Shown here: piece after piece, positions 59,448 to 64,000 of the stretch
How the letters are laid out: each line of letters begins with the position of its first letter
Numbering within the stretch: position 1 is the first letter of the stretch
NCBI RefSeq assembly: GCF_010548375.1
Contig: NZ_JAAGLY010000026.1
Coordinates: 1 to 64,000 of the forward strand
Length of the DNA stretch: 64,000 nucleotides
Origin: Streptomyces sp. SID13726
GTDB lineage: Bacteria; Actinomycetota; Actinomycetes; Streptomycetales; Streptomycetaceae
Direction: 5' to 3'
Translations under genes and position numbers: made by a program
Notes under the pieces: generated by a model
The model's database searches: none
What the model saw: the letters and a program-made list of their open reading frames with translations, nothing else
What the model was told of the DNA's origin: nothing

Positions 59448-61043
59448 ATGCCGTCCTACCTGTCGCCCGGCGTCTACGTCGAGGAGGTGGCCAGCGGCTC
59501 GCGCCCCATCGAGGGGGTGGGCACGTCGGTCGCGGCCTTCGTGGGCCTCGCCCCGGCCGGCCCGCTGAACGAGCCGACGCTGGTGACCAACTGGACCCAG
59601 TACGTGGCGAGCTTCGGCGAGTTCACCGACGGGTACTACCTCGCGCACTCCGTCTACGGCTTCTTCCAGAACGGCGGCACGGCGGCGTACGTCGTCCGCG
59701 TGGGCGGCTCGGCGGAGGGCGCGTCCCTGAACGGCTCGGCGCCCGCCGCGGTCACCGCGTCCGCCGCCCGGCGTGAACTGCCCGCCGCGGAGCCCACGCA
59801 GCTCGGCGCGTTCGCCGTCACGGCCATCGCCTCCGGCAGCAACGGCGCGCTGAGCGTCGAGGTCGCCGACCCGGAGGGCGAGGGCCCGGCCGAGCGGTTC
59901 CGGCTGATCGTCAAGGACGGCGACAAGACCGCCGAGACCTTCGACGTGACCGCGAAGAAGGGTGGCCGCAACTACGTCGTCGCCCAGGTCAAGGAGCGCT
60001 CCAAGCTCATCACCGTCACCGAGTCCCTGCCGGCCGCGCAACTGGTGCGCCCGGACAACCAGACGGTGGCCCTGGCGGCTCCGGCCCTCGCGCCGGCACC
60101 CGCCGTGGCGGACAAGGCAGTTGACGCCTCGCACCCCGGCCCGGCCGAGTACCTCGGCGACTCCGCCGACCGCACCGGCTTCGGCGGCCTGGAGGCGGTC
60201 GACGAGATCTCCATGGTCGCGGTGCCCGACCTGATGGCCGCCTACCAGCGCGGTGTGATCGACCTGGAGGCCGTCAAGGCCGTCCAGTTGGGCCTGATCG
60301 CGCACTGCGAGCTGATGGGCGACCGGGTCGCGGTCATCGACCCGCCGCCCGGTCTGAACGCCCGTCAGATCCGGGTGTGGCGGCAGGAGACGGCTGGTTA
60401 CGACTCCAAGTACGCGGCCCTGTACTACCCCTGGATCAAGACCTTCGACCCGGCGAGCGGCCAGTCCCGGCTGATCCCGCCGAGCGGTCACGTCTCCGGC
60501 GTCTGGGCCCGCAACGACTCCGAGCGCGGTGTGCACAAGGCGCCCGCCAACGAGGTCGTGCGCGGCGCGGTCGACCTGGAGACCCAGATCACCCGCGGCG
60601 AGCAGGACCTGCTCAACCCGATCGGCGTCAACTGCATCCGCGCCTTCCCGGGCCGCGGCATCCGCGTCTGGGGCGCCCGCACCCTCTCCTCCGACCCGGC
60701 CTGGCGCTACCTGAACATCCGCCGGTACTTCAACTACCTGGAGGAGTCGATCCTGATCGGCACCCAGTGGGTGGTGTTCGAGCCCAACGACCACGCGCTG
60801 TGGGCCCGGATCCGGCGGAACATCTCGGCGTTCCTGGTCAACGAGTGGCGCAGCGGCGCCCTGTTCGGGCAGCGGCCCGAGGAGGCGTACTACGTCAAGT
60901 GCGACGAGGAGACCAACCCGCCGGAGTCGGTCGACGTCGGCCGTGTGGTCTGCGAGATCGGCATCGCGCCGGTCAAGCCCGCCGAGTTCGTGATCTTCCG
61001 GCTGGCCCAGTTCTCCAGCGGCAACGGGGAGTTGGAGGAGTAG
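59448..61043 (+). CDS. eCIS contractile tail sheath protein
   Basis: 531 residues. It starts MPSYLSPGVYVEEVASGSRPIEGVGTSVAAFVG, the canonical sheath N-terminus (xYxxPGVYxEE...PI-GV-TS-AAFVG). A variable surface domain follows (about 90-235). The conserved C-terminal core contains YYPWIKTFDPASGQSRLIPPSGHVSGVWARND, GVHKAPANEVVRGAVDLETQITRGEQDLLNPIGVNCIRAFPGRGIRVWGARTLSSD, and WRYLNIRRYFNYLEESILIGTQWVVFEPND. Sheath subunits polymerise around the tube and contract to drive it into a target. The start ATG at 59448 has a GAGGAGAG site. It is followed by the tube gene after 54 bp. Confidence 0.97.
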   Translation: MPSYLSPGVYVEEVASGSRPIEGVGTSVAAFVGLAPAGPLNEPTLVTNWTQYVASFGEFTDGYYLAHSVYGFFQNGGTAAYVVRVGGSAEGASLNGSAPAAVTASAARRELPAAEPTQLGAFAVTAIASGSNGALSVEVADPEGEGPAERFRLIVKDGDKTAETFDVTAKKGGRNYVVAQVKERSKLITVTESLPAAQLVRPDNQTVALAAPALAPAPAVADKAVDASHPGPAEYLGDSADRTGFGGLEAVDEISMVAVPDLMAAYQRGVIDLEAVKAVQLGLIAHCELMGDRVAVIDPPPGLNARQIRVWRQETAGYDSKYAALYYPWIKTFDPASGQSRLIPPSGHVSGVWARNDSERGVHKAPANEVVRGAVDLETQITRGEQDLLNPIGVNCIRAFPGRGIRVWGARTLSSDPAWRYLNIRRYFNYLEESILIGTQWVVFEPNDHALWARIRRNISAFLVNEWRSGALFGQRPEEAYYVKCDEETNPPESVDVGRVVCEIGIAPVKPAEFVIFRLAQFSSGNGELEE

Positions 61044-61097
61044 GCGGACCGCCGCTCCCCAGGTCGTCTTCACCACCCTTAGAAGGACAGCGAATTC

Positions 61098-61541
61098 ATG
61101 AGTCTCCAGCCGGGTGACGCCCTCACCTCACATAACTTCGGCCTCCAGATCGACGGCGTGATGGTCGAGTACCTCGCCGAGGTCAGCGGTCTGAGCATCG
61201 AGCAGGACGTCATCACCTACCAGCAGAACACCCCGAACGGCCAGAACGTGGTCAAGAACCTGCCGGGTGTGAAGAAGAACGGCACCTGCACGGTGGTCCG
61301 GGGCATGACCCAGTCGGCCTCGTTCACCCAGTGGATCAACGAGTCCATCACCGGTCAGATGACGACGGCCCGCAAGAACGCCTCGATCATCATGATGGAC
61401 TTCCAGAACAACCCGGTGAAGCGCTACCACCTGCGCAACGCCTGGTGCAACAAGATCGACGCGAGCACGGTCAAGGCGGGCGAGGCCGCCGCGCTGACCG
61501 AGACCGTCACCATCGCGTTCGAAGAACTGGTCATCGAGTAA
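61098..61541 (+). CDS. eCIS inner tube protein
   Basis: A 147-residue gp19/Hcp-like tube protein: MSLQPGDALTSHNFGLQIDGVMVEYLAEVSGLSIEQDVITY, then GTCTVVRGMTQSASFTQWINESI and KRYHLRNAWCNKIDASTVKAGEAAALTETVTIAFEELVIE, all matching the phage tail tube family. Hexamers stack into the tube, which can hold cargo in eCIS. AGAAGGACAG precedes the ATG at 61098. The stop (TAA at 61539-61541) overlaps the next start by one base. Confidence 0.97.
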   Translation: MSLQPGDALTSHNFGLQIDGVMVEYLAEVSGLSIEQDVITYQQNTPNGQNVVKNLPGVKKNGTCTVVRGMTQSASFTQWINESITGQMTTARKNASIIMMDFQNNPVKRYHLRNAWCNKIDASTVKAGEAAALTETVTIAFEELVIE

Positions 61542-62047
61542 TGCGGCGTACGGCTGCCAGGGCCGGTGCCGCCGTCACGTACTCCGGCCCGGACACGGCG
61601 GAGTCGGAGGCGGAGGCGCGGGTGCCGGAGGCGACACCGGCCCCGGCGGCCCCGCCCCCACTCCTCCAACAGGACTCCCTGCGCACGGAGTTCCCCTTCC
61701 AGCTCCCCCGCGGATACGTCGACGAGTCGGGCACCGTCCACCGGGACGGTGTGATGCGGCTCTCGACGGCGCGGGACGAGCTGGTGCCGCTGCGGGACGT
61801 GCGCGTGCAGGAGAACCCGGCGTATCTGTCGGTGGTGCTGCTGGGCCGGGTCATCTCCCGGCTCGGCACGCTCCCGATGGTGCACGACGGGATCGTGGAG
61901 AACATGTTCGCCTCCGACCTGGCGTTCCTCCAGGACTTCTACCGCCAGATCAACGCGGAGGGCCACACCCGGGCGGCGGTCCAGTGCCCGCACTGCTCCG
62001 AGCCGTTCGAGGTGGAACTCGGCGGGAGCCGCCTGGGGGAATCGTGA
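61541..62047 (+). CDS. Phage-tail-assembly-like protein
   Basis: 168 residues, ATG overlapping the tube stop (TAATG). After an Ala/Pro-rich lead (about 1-40) comes LRTEFPFQLPRGYVDESGTVHRDGVMRLSTARDELVPLRDVRVQENPAYLSVVLLGRVISRLG, the T4 gp24/gp-like tail-assembly signature seen next to tube genes in eCIS loci. The C-terminus VQCPHCSEPFEVELGG holds a CPHC that may be a zinc knuckle half-site. It probably chaperones or joins the tube to the baseplate. Confidence 0.88.
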   Translation: MRRTAARAGAAVTYSGPDTAESEAEARVPEATPAPAAPPPLLQQDSLRTEFPFQLPRGYVDESGTVHRDGVMRLSTARDELVPLRDVRVQENPAYLSVVLLGRVISRLGTLPMVHDGIVENMFASDLAFLQDFYRQINAEGHTRAAVQCPHCSEPFEVELGGSRLGES

Positions 62048-62208
62048 CGTACGCGACCGACCGGCTGCACGAGGAGATCGCGTACGTCGCCTACCACTTC
62101 CACTGGGGCATGGACGAGATCCTCGACCTGGAGCACCATGACCGCCGCCGTTTCACCGAGCAGATCGCGTCCTTGGTGACGCGCGCCGCCGCCGGAACGG
62201 AGGGCTGA
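62044..62208 (+). CDS. Small DUF6760-like eCIS protein
   Basis: 54 residues from a GTG at 62044 that overlaps the previous stop by four bases: MTYATDRLHEEIAYVAYHFH, then WGMDEILDLEHHDRRRFTEQ. The pattern L-EE-A-iAYHFHW--dEil-LeH-dRRR matches the short eCIS family I recall as DUF6760 and is equivalent to the GpE-like small ORF after tail-assembly genes. Exact role unknown. Confidence 0.88.
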   Translation: MTYATDRLHEEIAYVAYHFHWGMDEILDLEHHDRRRFTEQIASLVTRAAAGTEG

Positions 62209-62211
62209 GGG

Positions 62212-64000
62212 GTGGGGTTCCTGGACCGGCTGCGGGGGCGGGGGGAGTCTGTTTCGGGGGGTGGGGCGAGCGGGGCGGTGGCACCGGCGCCGTCTCCTTC
62301 CTTATCGCCTTCACCTTCGCCTTCGTCTGATACGGGAGCGGCGCGTACGGTCGTTGCGGCGTCCTGGCCTGCGCTGCCGCCGATCCAGCGGGCGCTGGGG
62401 TCCGGGCGGGGTGGGGTCGCGGACTCCGGGTTCGGCGGGCGGCTGCCCACGTGGCAGAACCCGTCGTTCATGGGGACGGCGTCCCACGCCGTCCTGGACG
62501 GACGGTCGAGCGCGCTGCTCGGGGATGCGGTGGGGCGCGGGACGGCCCGTCCGGTGTCGGGGCTCGAACGTCCCGCCGGTCCCTTGCCGTTGGCCGGCGC
62601 GGAGCCGGTGGCACAGCGGGTACCTGCGGTGCCGCTGCGGGTGCTGCCGCCTCGGGAGGTCGGGGTGGGGGGTGGTTCGGTCGTGCGTGGATCGGCGGCG
62701 CCTTCCGGTACGACGGTCCGCGCGGGCGTGTCGTCCGTGCAGCGGGCGGTCGACTCGGTGCCGGTGACGCCTGCTGCTGGGGTGAGGGTGACACCGGTTC
62801 CGGTCGGCCCGCCGCCTTCGCGACCGGCGGCTGCTCCTCTGACCCGGGCCCGGACCGGCGCTGCGGCGGTACAGCGGCGGACGCTGGCGGTGGCTCCGCG
62901 GGGTTCTTCGACGCCGGTGTCGGCTTCAACCGGCAGTGGCGAGGCGGGAGTTCGAGGGGGCGGTGATACGGCGGTGCAGAGTGCGCCGGTCGCCGAGCCT
63001 GCTCCGGAGGGTGCCCTGGCTGTGCCCGTTCAGCCCGTTCAGCCCGTGCGGCGGGGTCCTGGAGAGGCGAAGCCTTCGGCCACCGCGTCCCTGCCACCGG
63101 TGCAGCGGAAGTCGGCAGCAGCGAGCGGTGGCCCGACACCCGGCCCCGGTCAAGCCGCCTCCGCGCCGGTAGACGTTCAGCGAAAGTCCACGCCCGGCAG
63201 CACCCCGGCATCCGCGTCGCAGCCGGCGAGGGTTCCCGCTTCGGAAGCCGCGCCCGTATCCACAGACGGTTCGACTCCTCCCCCGGCCGGCATCCCGGTC
63301 CAGGAAGTCCCCCAGCCCAACCCACCGCGCCCGGCGCCCACTCGGCCCGCCGCGACATCGCCGGTCCAGCGAAGCACCGCCCGCTCGAAGCCGCGTCCCG
63401 GTCTCGGCGCACCGATCGCCTCACAGCCTTCGAACGCTGCGGTTCCGCCGCCGAGTTCGGGGACAACGGCCACCAACTTTAGGCCTCAGCAGACATCTTC
63501 CGCGCACACATCGGGTGCCACCTCGAACCCCCCGGCCGACCAGCCGAGTTCACCCACGCACCCGGCCTCGACGCACCCCGCTGTCCAGCGCACCGCGTCG
63601 CCCTCCACTCACCGGCCCGCATCGCCCACCCCTGCGCCTACGGCCCACCCCGCCATCCAGCGCGCCACGGCCCCCTCCGCCGCGACGCACCCCGCCGACG
63701 CCCCGGCATCACCCACTCCGGCACCTACGGCCGTCCCCGCCAACCACCACACGGCGGCCCCCTCAGCGTCGGATACCAACCCCGCCCTCCAGCGCACCGC
63801 CGCACCCTCCGCAGCAGCACACCCCGCGAACACCCCGGCCTCGCCCGCCCCAGCGCCTACAGCCGCCCGCGCCAACCACCACGCGGTGCCCCCGTCGGGG
63901 TCGGCAACCAACTCCGCCGACATTCCAGCCTCGACCGGCGCCGACACCACCTCTGACTCCCGGTCCGGCGCGGCCCGTTGGCAACCCCGCCCCACCGTCC
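62212..64000 (+). CDS. Long Pro/Ala/Ser-rich protein with ten [VILA]-Q-R motifs, cut by window edge
   Basis: The frame starts at a GTG at 62212, three bases after the DUF6760-like stop, and stays open to the window end (596 codons). The N-terminus, MGFLDRLRGR, is a short amphipathic helix; a small folded patch may lie at 50-110 (WPALPPIQRALGSG, RLPTWQNPSFMGTASHAVLDGRSSALLGD). The remainder is disordered, rich in Pro, Ala, Ser and Thr. Q-R doublets preceded by V, I, L or A occur at residues 59, 135, 177, 221, 298, 323, 386, 459, 483 and 527, several followed by K/R/S/T. No family recognised; a baseplate or cargo-carrying scaffold is possible. Codon third-position composition shifts to C-rich after about 63,200. 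Confidence 0.75.
   Translation, partial: MGFLDRLRGRGESVSGGGASGAVAPAPSPSLSPSPSPSSDTGAARTVVAASWPALPPIQRALGSGRGGVADSGFGGRLPTWQNPSFMGTASHAVLDGRSSALLGDAVGRGTARPVSGLERPAGPLPLAGAEPVAQRVPAVPLRVLPPREVGVGGGSVVRGSAAPSGTTVRAGVSSVQRAVDSVPVTPAAGVRVTPVPVGPPPSRPAAAPLTRARTGAAAVQRRTLAVAPRGSSTPVSASTGSGEAGVRGGGDTAVQSAPVAEPAPEGALAVPVQPVQPVRRGPGEAKPSATASLPPVQRKSAAASGGPTPGPGQAASAPVDVQRKSTPGSTPASASQPARVPASEAAPVSTDGSTPPPAGIPVQEVPQPNPPRPAPTRPAATSPVQRSTARSKPRPGLGAPIASQPSNAAVPPPSSGTTATNFRPQQTSSAHTSGATSNPPADQPSSPTHPASTHPAVQRTASPSTHRPASPTPAPTAHPAIQRATAPSAATHPADAPASPTPAPTAVPANHHTAAPSASDTNPALQRTAAPSAAAHPANTPASPAPAPTAARANHHAVPPSGSATNSADIPASTGADTTSDSRSGAARWQPRPTV

Noticed and set aside
42316..64000. Prophage
   Set aside because: Tail-like genes are present, but DUF4255, a Pvc15-type AAA+ and DUF4157 mark an eCIS; no head, packaging, integration or lysis gene is visible.

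Overview
The window looks like chromosomal DNA of a Streptomyces (or very close actinomycete). It has very high GC with G/C in almost every third codon position, GTG/TTG starts and leaderless or tightly coupled genes. It also carries IdeR/DmdR1-type iron boxes, F420 metabolism, a SARP regulator, and the short GC-rich intergenic repeats common in this genus. I saw no tRNA, rRNA or CRISPR array.

Layout. 0-16.5 kb is housekeeping and efflux: a truncated IS630-type transposase at the left edge, a VOC protein, panB, a DHA2-type MFS exporter with its own TetR and a near-perfect operator, a VanJ-like membrane phosphoesterase, a second MFS exporter, and a DrrAB-like ABC exporter. The ABC promoter carries five helically phased TGTCGG repeats and faces a giant SARP/NB-ARC/TPR regulator. 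Then come an S2P-like protease, npdG and a cytoplasmic sialidase. 16.7-27.6 kb is an iron/heme region with three iron boxes: an EntS-like exporter, map, heme oxygenase, hmuUV (no substrate-binding protein) and efeOBU plus a lipoprotein. 27.6-42.2 kb is mixed: a prim-pol domain protein, a TetR and a small protein that both carry long poly-G/poly-C tracts, an Rsm22-type methyltransferase, an array of ~94-bp hairpin repeats, a serine hydrolase with a probable CTG start coupled to a Bcr/CflA exporter, PhoD, an SDR, a MacB-like ABC pair, an AKR, a SnoaL-like protein and DoxX.

42.3-64.0 kb is the most distinctive part: the left portion of an extracellular contractile injection system (eCIS, phage-tail-like particle) locus. 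It contains a 1,759-residue giant protein, two LuxR-type regulators, DUF4255 (Pvc16/Afp16-like cap), an AAA+ ATPase, and two tandem membrane-anchored proteins with near-identical N-termini and completely different C-terminal binding domains. These are followed by a candidate ADP-ribosyltransferase cargo, a DUF4157 protein, sheath, tube, a tail assembly protein, a DUF6760-like protein and a long Pro/Ala-rich protein that runs off the window. Baseplate, spike and tape-measure genes are expected beyond 64,000.

The best candidate for something new is in the eCIS locus. Three otherwise unrelated proteins (giant protein, ART-like protein, DUF4157 protein) share an N-terminal hydrophobic-AAGN leader. 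A fourth (the Pro/Ala-rich protein) carries ten regularly scattered [V/I/L/A]-Q-R motifs resembling the start of that leader. This suggests a shared loading or docking code, which is inference. All family assignments were made by eye without database searches.
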